Of a DNA stretch of 64,000 nt, positions 8,363 to 16,740 are shown piece after piece; position 1 is the stretch's first letter; each line of letters begins with the position of its first letter. Location of the stretch: NCBI GenBank assembly GCA_023429375.1, contig JAEYVY010000007.1, positions 124,001 through 188,000 on the forward strand, read 5' to 3'. This DNA comes from Bacteroidota bacterium (GTDB lineage Bacteria > Bacteroidota > Bacteroidia > Bacteroidales > Tannerellaceae). Position numbers and translations under genes: made by a program. The notes below the pieces were generated by a model. That model worked only from the letters and a program-made list of their open reading frames with translations. It was not told where the DNA came from and did no database searches.

Positions 8363-9199
8363 TCAGACAGAGGCATGATATTCGATAAGACCCGACATGG
8401 GACTTTCTAAAACCAAGTCTATTTCCATATCAAACTCTTGTGCTATCTCATGCAAGATATCAGCATGTTTGTTTGCAAATGAACCGACAAAACGAATGGG
8501 ATACCTTCTATAATTGTACTGACATACACAGCGAGAGAAAAAGTTTCTCAGATTATCTGTATATAGTCCATAAACATACTCATCGTTTAGGTAGCCATCC
8601 AGAAAGTAAGAAATAGTTGCCAGGAACCGGTTTGGAGAAGGGCTGTTGTATACCGACTCCAACACATGATCTGCAGTAATTCGGAATTTGTCGTAAAAGT
8701 CTTGTGCCAATCTTGGAGGGGCAAGGTCTTTTAGTACATCAGCAAGAAAATGTTTGCCTAATACGGATTCTCCTCCTTCGTCACCCAAGATATATCCTGC
8801 CGGTCGTACATTTTTTACGATTTCACTTCCATCATAGAAGCAGGAGTTTGAGCCGGCTCCCAATATACAGGCTATGCCTGCTTCATTCTTGAAGAGTCCG
8901 CGAGCAGCAGCCAATAGGTCGCTTTCTACCATAATAGGCGTTTTGAACTGAGCCACAAGTGATGCGGACAGAATGTTTTTCTTCTCTTCAGAATTACATC
9001 CTGCCCCATAAAAATATACTTGTTCAAGTTTTCGTTTAAAAAATACTTCCGGAAGGTTCAAGCGTACCGCCCGGCTAATTTCCCTTCTATTTTGGAAGTA
9101 AGGGTTTATACCTTCTGTAAATACTCTTTGTAATACGATATCTTGTTCTACAAGCACCCATTCTGCTCTTGTCGAGCCACTTTCAGCTATAAGTTTCAT
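8363..9199 (-). CDS. BadF/BadG-type sugar kinase-like ATPase (N-acetylglucosamine kinase-like)
   Basis: A 278-residue ASKHA-fold ATPase. The N-terminal phosphate-1 loop is degenerate (MKLIAESGSTRAEWVL, with ESGST where DGGGT is usual). Further motifs are ACILGAGSNSCFYDG at about 110-124 and YILGDEGGESVLGKH at about 136-150, characteristic of the BadF/BadG/BcrA/BcrD family that includes eukaryotic-type GlcNAc kinase. The most likely role is phosphorylation of an amino sugar, possibly in cell-wall recycling, but the exact substrate cannot be read from sequence. It is transcribed away from a ROK kinase gene. A -7 box is at 9222-9229. Confidence 0.7.
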   Translation of the reverse strand: MKLIAESGSTRAEWVLVEQDIVLQRVFTEGINPYFQNRREISRAVRLNLPEVFFKRKLEQVYFYGAGCNSEEKKNILSASLVAQFKTPIMVESDLLAAARGLFKNEAGIACILGAGSNSCFYDGSEIVKNVRPAGYILGDEGGESVLGKHFLADVLKDLAPPRLAQDFYDKFRITADHVLESVYNSPSPNRFLATISYFLDGYLNDEYVYGLYTDNLRNFFSRCVCQYNYRRYPIRFVGSFANKHADILHEIAQEFDMEIDLVLESPMSGLIEYHASV

Positions 9200-9221
9200 T
9201 TTTGATTTTACATTTCAATGA

Positions 9222-9229
9222 CAAATATA
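9222..9229 (-). promoter_or_regulatory. -7 box for the BadF-type kinase
   Basis: Minus-strand TATATTTG matches TAnnTTTG, 22 bases upstream of the ATG at 9199. Confidence 0.55.
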
Positions 9230-9344
9230 GGCAATAACCAGAAAATTAATGATAATTTTTTATTATTAACCAGTGATTGTCTTACATATTAAGTTTTTGT
9301 TAAAAAAAACCTTTTCTTTGCATGAATTTAAATCTAACACAATT

Positions 9345-10175
9345 ATGATACTTGGAATAGACTTAGGAGGAACCAATGTGCGTATTGGTCAGTTGTCTAA
9401 TGGAGAACTAGTTAATAAAATTACGAAACCGAGTCCGGGACAGATGCCGTTGGAGGCGTCGATTACGTATCTGAAAGACCAAATCAGAAAGATGATTACC
9501 CCTGAAACTAAGGGAATTGGAGTAGGTGTTCCTTCCGTATTGGATAGTGAGACAGGTATAGTCTATAATGTTGCGAATATACCTTCATGGGTAGAAGTGC
9601 CATTGAAAGATATTCTGGAATCGGAGTTTAAAGTCCCTGTTTTCATTAATAATGATTCCAACTGTTTTGCTTTAGGAGAAAAGAAGTTTGGCGAAGGACG
9701 GCCGTTTAAGCATATGGTAGGGGTTACGCTGGGTACAGGGGTTGGTGCCGGTATAATCATAAATCATCATTTATATGGAGGCAGTAATACCGGAGCAGGC
9801 GAGATAGGATGTCTTCCTTATTTAGATGCTACCCTGGAAGATTATTGCGGAAGTATGTTTTTTAAGACACATCATCAAACAACAGGAAAAGAAGCAGCCG
9901 AAAATGCACGTAAAAACGATCCTGTGGCATTACAAGTATGGGAAGAGTTCGGCGTCCATATGGGCCGTTTGGTCGAAGCGATTGTCTTTGCATATGATCC
10001 GGAAGCCATCGTCTTCGGTGGAGGAATAACTTCGGCTTTCCCTCTTTTTGAATCGTCTATGCAAAATGCCATGAAAGGATTTCCTTACCCCAAATCATTA
10101 GAAAAACTGCAAATTCGAATCTCCAACAATCCGGATATTGCTATTTTGGGAGCAGCTGCATTAGTGGAAGATTAA
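9345..10175 (+). CDS. ROK-family sugar kinase
   Basis: A 276-residue cytoplasmic kinase of the ROK family. MILGIDLGGTNVRIG at the start is the ATP phosphate-binding loop, NNDSNCFALGE contains the catalytic aspartate (D104), and GVTLGTGVGAGIII is the second phosphate loop. The usual ROK zinc site (a Gly-His followed by a Cys-rich loop) is absent. The equivalent position reads GAGEIGCLPYLDATLEDYCG, so this belongs to the zinc-lacking subset. The substrate is probably a hexose such as glucose, but it could be another. I chose the ATG at 9345 because the upstream in-frame extension is not conserved-looking. The 3' end overlaps the convergent flippase gene by 4 bases. Confidence 0.75.
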   Translation: MILGIDLGGTNVRIGQLSNGELVNKITKPSPGQMPLEASITYLKDQIRKMITPETKGIGVGVPSVLDSETGIVYNVANIPSWVEVPLKDILESEFKVPVFINNDSNCFALGEKKFGEGRPFKHMVGVTLGTGVGAGIIINHHLYGGSNTGAGEIGCLPYLDATLEDYCGSMFFKTHHQTTGKEAAENARKNDPVALQVWEEFGVHMGRLVEAIVFAYDPEAIVFGGGITSAFPLFESSMQNAMKGFPYPKSLEKLQIRISNNPDIAILGAAALVED

Positions 10176-11455
10176 GCTGACATTTTAGTACGGAAGATTT
10201 TTTCCCTTATATAACTGAAGTCCTGTTTATTTGGAATAAACTCTCGCAAACGAGTCGATGTTTGTTTCGAAAACAGGACTACTGAAAAAGTCAGCATAGC
10301 TACAAAAGCTATACTTGAGGTGATGGCTGAACCGATAACTCCATGCGTAGGAATCAGTATAAACCCGACAAGAATTAGGACGATTAGTCCTGTAAATGAA
10401 CTGTATGCGCTAATACGGACTCTGCCGGAACCGATAAAGTAATGCCCAAGTACATTATTGCAAGCAAAGGCTATTATCCCTGGCGCCAGGATCAATATGA
10501 TAAGTCTCATGCCCGCAAATTCCGGCGTAAAGAAATAGTCAGTATAAATCCATTCAGGAATCAAAGTGATAATAAGAGTAATGGCTGTGACGGCTACGAA
10601 AGTAAATTTGAATAGACGTAGAGCAATCAACTTGCGGTTGGCTTCTTCTTTTTCACGGCTTACTTCACTATAGGTAATAAAGCTGACACTCCTACTTATA
10701 TGCCAAACGCTCTCAGATATTTTTGTTCCGGCATCGAGTAACCCTACGGCTCCTAGCCCGGTAAAGTTTCGCACCAGAAAATAGTTGAGGCGGGTAGTAT
10801 ATATTTCGGCTAAGCTGTCAGCGCTACTCCACAATCCATAGGCGAACATCTCACTCACAAGCTTGAAGAAAGGAATGCGTACGGATGCCTCATTTGTTTT
10901 AGTTAGATGAGGAATTAACAATAAGGCGCTGACTAAAAAGGCTATTCCATTGGCTAGATACATCCCCAGCAAATACGCTTCGATATTTTGATTCCCGCAT
11001 AGATAGTAGAAGTAAAGAAGTAAGAAAAACAGTAGACCTCCCTGTAAGAAGAAGGTAAGGTTAAATCCTTTTATCTTGTCCTTTCCTAAAAGAAAACGAG
11101 CATTGGCGGCTACGTACGAGTTCAACAAGCTAAGCCAAAAAATGTCCATCTCATAGCCTTTGGGCAGCAACCCTAACAGATACATTAACAGACAGACAAT
11201 AACTGAGCTGATAGGAGTCCACAGATAGGATGGGACTAAGACCTGTCTTACGGCATATTTATTCATGAAATAAACAATCGTATTGCCGCAAAGCACACTG
11301 TTAAAAGCAACAACAATATTTACTGCTGCGATAATCAGTCCGGCAAGTCCTACGCCTTGAACACCAAGTACACGAGCATTGATAAAGATCAGTGCCAGAT
11401 TAAGCACTGCCAGTACATAGCGTGTGCCGATTGTCTCGAGTACTTTTTTGAACAT
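10172..11455 (-). CDS. Polysaccharide flippase-like membrane protein (MOP/Wzx superfamily)
   Basis: A 427-residue integral membrane protein with about 12 hydrophobic segments spread over its length and an N-terminal block (LALIFINARVLGVQGVGLAGLI) typical of Wzx/RfbX-like oligosaccharide translocases. It probably moves a lipid-linked sugar or other amphipathic substrate across the inner membrane. No glycosyltransferase genes surround it. It is the last gene of a ribF-argE-flippase operon (10-base gap to argE), so its substrate cannot be deduced from context. Confidence 0.7.
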   Translation of the reverse strand: MFKKVLETIGTRYVLAVLNLALIFINARVLGVQGVGLAGLIIAAVNIVVAFNSVLCGNTIVYFMNKYAVRQVLVPSYLWTPISSVIVCLLMYLLGLLPKGYEMDIFWLSLLNSYVAANARFLLGKDKIKGFNLTFFLQGGLLFFLLLYFYYLCGNQNIEAYLLGMYLANGIAFLVSALLLIPHLTKTNEASVRIPFFKLVSEMFAYGLWSSADSLAEIYTTRLNYFLVRNFTGLGAVGLLDAGTKISESVWHISRSVSFITYSEVSREKEEANRKLIALRLFKFTFVAVTAITLIITLIPEWIYTDYFFTPEFAGMRLIILILAPGIIAFACNNVLGHYFIGSGRVRISAYSSFTGLIVLILVGFILIPTHGVIGSAITSSIAFVAMLTFSVVLFSKQTSTRLREFIPNKQDFSYIREKIFRTKMSA

Positions 11456-11465
11456 GTGAATCGAA

Positions 11466-12524
11466 CTAAAGTTTCAATCCGTCTAATAAACGGATATACG
11501 TATCGATTGCCTCTCTGATTTCAGATGGGCGGATAAACTCATCTGCTGTATGAGAGCGTGATGATTGTCCCGGACCCATCTTAATTGAAGAGAAAGGCAT
11601 CAAAGCCTGATCACTCAACGTAGGAGATCCGAAAGGTTCTTTACCCATCAATAAGGCACGTTGAACGAACGGATGTTCCAGTTCGGTACGAGTGGAGTTA
11701 AGACGGAGGCTGCGAGGGTTTACCTCGCAATCTACCTGTTCTTTGATCAGATCAAGAAGCTCTTCGTTGGAATAGAATTCATTGGTACGAATGTCAACGG
11801 TGAATTCACAACGGTCGGGCACCACATTATGCTGACTGCCGGCATGGATAATAGTCACGCTCATTTTTACTGGCCCAAGGGAATCACTCTTCTTTGGGAA
11901 TTGGTAGGTGTGGAACCAGTCTATTGCCTTCATGGCAACAGATATTGCATTAATCCCTTCGTTACGGGCGGCATGTCCTGCTTGCCCTTTCGCCACGCAA
12001 TCCACTACCATCAATCCTTTCTCTGCAATGGCCGGTTGCATGCCTGTCGGCTCACCCACGATAGCAAAACGAATAGGAGGAAGCTCTTTTAAGGCACTTT
12101 CCACTCCGTCTTTGCCCGACACCTCTTCTTCAGCTGAGGCAAGGAAGATGAGATTATAAGCCTGTTCTTTCTGTATCAATTGGGTGAAAGCTGCGTAAAG
12201 AGATACGATGCTGGCGCCGGCATCATTGCTGCCCAAACCGAACAACTGGTCGTCATCATTTTCTTCCGGACAGAAAGGATCTTTAGTCCAACCGGAAACG
12301 GGCTTTACGGTATCGATATGCGAATTGAGAAGAATAGTCGGTTTGTTCAAATCGAATTCGGGCGAAGTAATCCACAGATTATTTCCTTTTCGGTTAACGG
12401 TATGGCCCGCTTGTGTCCATAATCCGGCTAAGTAATCGGCCACTTCCTTCTCTTCCCGACTGAAAGACGAGCGGGATATCATGCCTTTCAGCGTATCTAT
12501 TGCATCGTAAAAATACTGTTCCAT
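11466..12524 (-). CDS. argE: M20-family deacylase, probably N-acetyl/N-succinyl-ornithine or -citrulline deacylase
   Basis: A 352-residue zinc amidohydrolase of the M20/ArgE/DapE family. Metal ligands and catalytic residues are visible: H69 and D71 in NSHIDTV, D101 in GSNDAG, the glutamate pair at 132-133 in ASAEEEVSG, a glutamate in VGEPTG, and a histidine in SRSHTADEF near the C-terminus. The internal dimerisation domain (AGHAARNEG onward) is present. In Bacteroides arginine synthesis runs through succinylated intermediates, and a homolog of this type removes the acyl group. I infer the same role here. It lies 11 bases after ribF. Confidence 0.75.
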   Translation of the reverse strand: MEQYFYDAIDTLKGMISRSSFSREEKEVADYLAGLWTQAGHTVNRKGNNLWITSPEFDLNKPTILLNSHIDTVKPVSGWTKDPFCPEENDDDQLFGLGSNDAGASIVSLYAAFTQLIQKEQAYNLIFLASAEEEVSGKDGVESALKELPPIRFAIVGEPTGMQPAIAEKGLMVVDCVAKGQAGHAARNEGINAISVAMKAIDWFHTYQFPKKSDSLGPVKMSVTIIHAGSQHNVVPDRCEFTVDIRTNEFYSNEELLDLIKEQVDCEVNPRSLRLNSTRTELEHPFVQRALLMGKEPFGSPTLSDQALMPFSSIKMGPGQSSRSHTADEFIRPSEIREAIDTYIRLLDGLKL

Positions 12525-12535
12525 TGTCCTGTTGA

Positions 12536-13459
12536 TTATTGGAGAATCTGATCTACCACTTTTCTGTCTTCCTCTAATTGGTCTTTTAGTTCATCGAGCG
12601 TGTCGAACCGACGGTCTTCACGAACGTAGGCTATAAAGGAAACCGTTATCCGGCTGTTATAAATGTCTTTGTTAAAATTCAGAATGTTTACCTCCATGGT
12701 AATGTCATTACCGTTTTGTAAGGTAGGACGATTACCGATGTACAACATTCCTTTATACTTTTCCTGGTCTACGTAGACCCAAACTGCATAAATGCCAATA
12801 GCCGGAACAAGCTTGTCCGGATTGTCAACGTTGATGTTGGCTGTTGGAAAGCCGAGTTTGCGACCTATCTTGTATCCATTCACAATCTGGCCCGTTAAAC
12901 TAAAAGGATACGAAAGAAGTTTGGCTGCATCTTCCACATTTCCGTTAAGAAGCTTATTCCGTATTACAGATGAACTGACTGTTTCATGTTCAGTTTCAAA
13001 AGGTGAGGCTTTCAATACATCAATACCACACTCGGCTCCGTATGTTACGTATTGGTCAAACCCATCCCTCCGGTCGTGGCCGAAACGATGATCGTAGCCA
13101 ATCAATAAAGTGTTTACATTGAAACGCTCCTTTAAGACTTTTGTTATAAAGTCTTTAGCAGATAAAAGAGAGAGCTCCTTGGAAAAATCCAACACTATAC
13201 AATAGTCCAAACCTGTAGATTCAAGCTGAGCCAGCTTTTCTTCCGGAGTGTTTAATAAGCTAGGATGAAAATCTGTTTGCAATACCGTTCTCGGATGAGC
13301 AGAGAACGTAATTACAGCCGAAGGCAGTCCTCTATCCTTCGCTATTCGCTTTAACTCCTCGATTAGGAATCGATGCCCAAGATGTACACCATCGAAGAAT
13401 CCGATTGTTGCAACCAATCCCTCGGAATTCAGAATATCTGTTCCCCTCGAAACTATCAT
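12536..13459 (-). CDS. ribF: Bifunctional riboflavin kinase / FMN adenylyltransferase
   Basis: Converts riboflavin to FMN and then FAD. The 307-residue length is typical. The N-terminal FAD synthetase domain has GFFDGVHLGHR (HxGH at 26-29), GYDHRFGHDR at about 121-130 and SSSVIRNKL at about 162-170. The C-terminal kinase domain has YKIGRKLGFPTANIN at about 196-210. It is the first gene of the ribF-argE-flippase operon and has a well-formed Bacteroidales promoter at 13484-13515. Confidence 0.95.
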   Translation of the reverse strand: MIVSRGTDILNSEGLVATIGFFDGVHLGHRFLIEELKRIAKDRGLPSAVITFSAHPRTVLQTDFHPSLLNTPEEKLAQLESTGLDYCIVLDFSKELSLLSAKDFITKVLKERFNVNTLLIGYDHRFGHDRRDGFDQYVTYGAECGIDVLKASPFETEHETVSSSVIRNKLLNGNVEDAAKLLSYPFSLTGQIVNGYKIGRKLGFPTANINVDNPDKLVPAIGIYAVWVYVDQEKYKGMLYIGNRPTLQNGNDITMEVNILNFNKDIYNSRITVSFIAYVREDRRFDTLDELKDQLEEDRKVVDQILQ

Positions 13460-13483
13460 CGTATTTGTTCTAACATTTGGTTA

Positions 13484-13515
13484 CAAAGATAAACAAACAG
13501 GGCTATCAGCCAAAA
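13484..13515 (-). promoter_or_regulatory. Full Bacteroidales promoter for ribF operon (-7 and -33)
   Basis: On the minus strand TATCTTTG (plus 13484-13491) is preceded, after a 19-base spacer, by a T-rich box ending TTTTTG. This matches the TTTG-N19-21-TAnnTTTG layout. It is the only promoter in the window where I could place both boxes convincingly. Confidence 0.7.
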
Positions 13516-13531
13516 AGAAGCATGATGCACT

Positions 13532-13558
13532 GTAAGTAGTTTTTCTTCTCGATGTGTC
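13532..13558 (+). promoter_or_regulatory. Candidate ECF-sigma promoter, site 1 (upstream of Gfo/Idh gene)
   Basis: GTAAG (13532-13536) and GTGTC (13554-13558) are separated by exactly 17 bases, with TGTAAGTA and GTGTCATA as extended boxes. The same arrangement recurs upstream of fecR (16679) and susC (17931). The GTAAG/GTGTC pair has the spacing and look of -35/-10 elements of ECF sigma factors. The site ends 80 bases before the ATG at 13639. Confidence 0.7.
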
Positions 13559-13638
13559 ATATAATAAACAGATTTATTTGTTCCTTTATAGAATAAAAAT
13601 CTAATACATCATTTGGTTTAACTTTTAATTAGCTATTC

Positions 13639-15153
13639 ATGAAAAACATTTCAAGGAGAGATTTTATTCGGACAGGGGCGATAGCTGCTGCCGGACTTAC
13701 TGTTGTACCTGGTAGTATATTGGGTAAATCACATGGATATATAGCTCCAAGCGATAAGTTGAATATTGCAGGAATCGGAGTTGGAGGAGTAGGTCGTCGT
13801 AATCTGAAAAACATGAGTACAGAGAATATCGTTGCTCTGTGTGACATTGACTGGAAATATGCGGCAAAGACATTTGCCGACTATCCAAAAGCAAAGCAGT
13901 TTAAAGACTGGAGGGACATGTTTGATAAGATGGGAAGCTCCATAGATGCAATCATGGTTGCTACTCCGGACCATACACATGCCGGTGTTACGGCGCATGC
14001 CATTACCCTCGGAAAGCATTGCTATACGCAGAAACCTTTGACGCACTCTGTTTACGAATCACGTTTGCTCACTAAGTTAGCCAAGAAGTATCGCGTGGCT
14101 ACTCAGATGGGTAATCAGGGAAACTCGTTTGACTGGTGCCGTCAGATTACTGAATGGATACATTCCGGAATTATTGGTGATGTATATGAGGTACATTGCT
14201 GGACAGACCGTCCTATTTGGCCACAAGGACTACAAGCGCCTAAAGAAAACGTAAAAGTACCGTCCACATTGGATTGGGATCTGTTTATCGGCCCGGCAGA
14301 AAAACGTCCATATAACCCGGTTTACACTCCTTGGAACTGGCGTGGATGGTGGGATTTCGGCACAGGAGCTCTTGGCGATATGGCTTGCCACATTATGGAT
14401 CCTGTCTATTGGGCGTTAGACTTGAAATACCCGACCAGTGTAATCGGAAGCTCTACACTTAGCAATCTTTATTCGCCACCTCATGCACAAGTTGTGACCT
14501 ATACTTTTCCAGCACGTCCTCCGAAAGGAAACGTGAAGATGCCGGAAGTAAAAGTCTATTGGTATGACGGAGGATTGATGCCCCCGCGTCCGGAAGAATT
14601 GAAAGACGGTGAAATGATGGGTGATGAAAATGGAGGAATTATTTTTATCGGAACAAAAGGGAAGATTATGACCGGTTGTTATGGAATGGATGCCACCTTG
14701 CTTCCACGTACAGCAATGGAACATTTCAATCAGCCTAAGCCTACCATTCCAAGAGTAAAAGGAGGAAATGGTGATATCTGGAGTACGAACGCACATGAAC
14801 AGGACTGGATTCGTGCATGTAAAGAATCTCCGGAAAATCGGACTGAAGCTTCTTCTAATTTCCAATTCTCAGGACCGTTCAATGAAATGGTCGTAATGGG
14901 AGTATTGGCTGTTCGTTTGTCTGGATTGCATGGCTTGCATCGTGAATTGCAGTGGGATGGCGAGAATATGCAATTTACGAATATCTCACCTACAGACAAG
15001 ATTAAAATTGTGACTGTTGATGACTTCAAGGTGATTGATGGCGATCCGAGATTTGATCGTCGCTTTGCTGATTTTAATGCTCTGGAAATGGCCAACGAAT
15101 GGATCAAACATACGTATAAGAATGGATTTACTTTACCTGAAATGCCTAAATAA
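13639..15153 (+). CDS. Exported Gfo/Idh/MocA-family oxidoreductase (Tat signal)
   Basis: A 504-residue NAD(P)-dependent sugar oxidoreductase-like protein. SRRDFIRTG at 5-13 with a following hydrophobic stretch is a twin-arginine signal, as expected for a protein exported with bound NAD. The Rossmann fold has GIGVGGVGRR (45-54), ALCDID, ATPDHTHAG (108-116) and CYTQKPLTHS (128-137, with Q in place of the usual E of EKP). The C-terminal half is the family's alpha/beta substrate domain, Trp- and His-rich. It is tightly coupled to the following TIM-barrel gene (1-base gap) and carries candidate ECF promoter site 1. Exported members of this family oxidise glycosides or catalyse NAD-dependent glycosidic cleavage (GH109-like). 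The substrate is unknown. Confidence 0.8.
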   Translation: MKNISRRDFIRTGAIAAAGLTVVPGSILGKSHGYIAPSDKLNIAGIGVGGVGRRNLKNMSTENIVALCDIDWKYAAKTFADYPKAKQFKDWRDMFDKMGSSIDAIMVATPDHTHAGVTAHAITLGKHCYTQKPLTHSVYESRLLTKLAKKYRVATQMGNQGNSFDWCRQITEWIHSGIIGDVYEVHCWTDRPIWPQGLQAPKENVKVPSTLDWDLFIGPAEKRPYNPVYTPWNWRGWWDFGTGALGDMACHIMDPVYWALDLKYPTSVIGSSTLSNLYSPPHAQVVTYTFPARPPKGNVKMPEVKVYWYDGGLMPPRPEELKDGEMMGDENGGIIFIGTKGKIMTGCYGMDATLLPRTAMEHFNQPKPTIPRVKGGNGDIWSTNAHEQDWIRACKESPENRTEASSNFQFSGPFNEMVVMGVLAVRLSGLHGLHRELQWDGENMQFTNISPTDKIKIVTVDDFKVIDGDPRFDRRFADFNALEMANEWIKHTYKNGFTLPEMPK

Positions 15154-15154
15154 T

Positions 15155-16006
15155 ATGAAAAATAAAGTTAAAACACTGCTTGTTTTGTGTCTCTCCTTTT
15201 TTGCAGTCACTGCTATGGCTCAAACAAAGGCTGAGAAGAACGGATGGAGACTGGGCATACAATCTTATACATTCCATAAATTTTCGCTTGTAGAAGCACT
15301 TGACAAGACGGCCGAACTGGGAGTAAAAAATATCGAAATTTATCCCGGTCATAAACTTGGTGGAAAATGGGGTGATCGTGTTTTCGATTTTAATCTTGAC
15401 AAAGCGACTCAACGTGAGATAAAAGATTTGGCTGCTTCGAAAGGCATTAAAATCGTTGGATGTGGAGTTTATGTAGCGGAGAAATCAGCTGATTGGGAAA
15501 AGATGTTTGAATTTGCCAAGCAAATGGATCTTGAGTTCATTTCTTGCGAACCGGCTCTAAGCGACTGGGATATGGTTGAACGCTTAGCAAAGAAATATAA
15601 CATAAAAATAAGCGTGCATAACCATCCTCAACCATCCGACTATTGGACGCCGGACAATCTTCTCAACGCTATAAAAGGCAGGAGTAATCTGATAGGTTCA
15701 AGTGCTGATGTTGGACATTGGCGCCGCGAAGGACTAAACCAGATTGACTGTTTGAAGAAACTGGATGGACGTCTCATCTCACTTCATTTCAAAGATATAG
15801 CAGAAAAGAAGGCGGGCGAGGCAGAACAGCATGACGTAATTTGGGGTAAGGGAATCTTAGATGTCAAGGAAATGTTGAAAGAACTCAAAAGACAAAATTT
15901 TAAGGGAGTTTTTTCCATTGAATACGAATACAACTGGGATAATTCGGTACCCGATATTAAACAATGCATTGATTATTTTAATCAGGTAGCAGATGAATTG
16001 TTTTAA
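15155..16006 (+). CDS. Exported TIM-barrel sugar isomerase/epimerase-like protein
   Basis: A 283-residue protein of the xylose-isomerase-like TIM-barrel (AP endonuclease 2) family with a signal peptide (about 1-21, ending TAMAQ). Possible metal ligands recur at strand ends: E in ISCEPAL, H in ISVHNHPQ, D/H in SADVGHW, H in ISLHFKD and E in FSIEYEYNW. I start at the ATG at 15155, one base after the oxidoreductase stop, rather than at the in-frame ATG inside that gene. Homologs paired with exported Gfo/Idh/MocA proteins in Bacteroides act on 3-keto-sugars or their glycosides. The same lyase/hydratase or isomerase step is inferred here. Confidence 0.8.
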   Translation: MKNKVKTLLVLCLSFFAVTAMAQTKAEKNGWRLGIQSYTFHKFSLVEALDKTAELGVKNIEIYPGHKLGGKWGDRVFDFNLDKATQREIKDLAASKGIKIVGCGVYVAEKSADWEKMFEFAKQMDLEFISCEPALSDWDMVERLAKKYNIKISVHNHPQPSDYWTPDNLLNAIKGRSNLIGSSADVGHWRREGLNQIDCLKKLDGRLISLHFKDIAEKKAGEAEQHDVIWGKGILDVKEMLKELKRQNFKGVFSIEYEYNWDNSVPDIKQCIDYFNQVADELF

Positions 16007-16040
16007 TTATTTGTAAAGGTTATCATCTTTATAAAAATTG

Positions 16041-16090
16041 AAAGTGTGCCAAAAACTACCTAATGAGCAGTTTTTGGCACATTACTTTTT
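16041..16090 (+). terminator. Intrinsic terminator after the oxidoreductase/TIM-barrel pair
   Basis: GTGCCAAAAACT and AGTTTTTGGCAC pair perfectly around an 11-base loop. A T-rich tract (ACTTTTT) follows. It separates the enzyme pair from the ECF sigma gene. Confidence 0.75.
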
Positions 16091-16105
16091 AAATTGATTA
16101 TTTGG

Positions 16106-16663
16106 ATGTCAAAGCTTTCTGAAGAAAAAATGATTCATCTCCTGAAAAAAGGAGACTGGCAGGCTTTCAACTCTATTTTCGATATGTATTACCTTCAACT
16201 CTATTTTTATTGCCGTAAATACATAGCAGACCCAGAAGAAGCTAAAGACTTATTGCAGAACGTTTTCCTTCGATTATGGGAAAAGAGGGACGTGATTGAG
16301 ATTGAGGTTTCATTGAAAGCCTATTTATACAAGAGTGTACAAAATGAATGTCTGAACTTTATTCGTTCATCTCGTCCAAACATCTCGTTGTCTGATTTGG
16401 AATCCGATTATGAGCAAATTGAACTAGGAGTCGTTGTCACACCGGATGTAGATGCAGAGAGCCGTGAGATTGAAGGGGTAATCGATCTTATTGTCGAAAC
16501 ATTGCCAGAACAATGCCGAAATATATTTATAATGAGTAGATTTAAAGGAATGAGGAATAAAGAAATTGCAGCGTTTTTATCTATATCGGTCAGGACGGTA
16601 GATACACAGATTTACAGGGCGTTAAAAACACTAAAAAAGGGATTGAAGGATTATTTGTCCTAG
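16106..16663 (+). CDS. ECF sigma-70 family RNA polymerase sigma factor (locus 1)
   Basis: A 185-residue ECF sigma factor. Region 2 spans about residues 15-80 (FNSIFDMYYLQLYFYCRKY ... DLLQNVFLRLWEKR). Region 4 with its helix-turn-helix spans about 128-182 (LPEQCRNIFIMSRFKG ... NKEIAAFLSISVRTVDTQIYRAL). I prefer the ATG at 16106 to a TTG 12 bases upstream. It is followed by a FecR anti-sigma gene and a SusC/SusD pair, the classical trans-envelope signalling set. Three copies of a candidate recognition element surround it, but none sits directly before its own gene, so it may be expressed constitutively at low level. Confidence 0.9.
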   Translation: MSKLSEEKMIHLLKKGDWQAFNSIFDMYYLQLYFYCRKYIADPEEAKDLLQNVFLRLWEKRDVIEIEVSLKAYLYKSVQNECLNFIRSSRPNISLSDLESDYEQIELGVVVTPDVDAESREIEGVIDLIVETLPEQCRNIFIMSRFKGMRNKEIAAFLSISVRTVDTQIYRALKTLKKGLKDYLS

Positions 16664-16678
16664 ATAAGAGAAGTAATT

Positions 16679-16705
16679 GTAAGTAATAATACAATCAACG
16701 GTGTC
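16679..16705 (+). promoter_or_regulatory. Candidate ECF-sigma promoter, site 2 (upstream of fecR)
   Basis: GTAAG (16679-16683) and GTGTC (16701-16705) with 17 bases between. TGTAAGTAATAAT is identical to the susC site over 13 bases, and GTGTCATA is identical in all three sites. It lies in the gap between the sigma gene and fecR, 35 bases before the fecR ATG. Confidence 0.7.
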
Positions 16706-16740
16706 ATATAGTAAAAAAGAATAAGACCTATAGTTTATTA

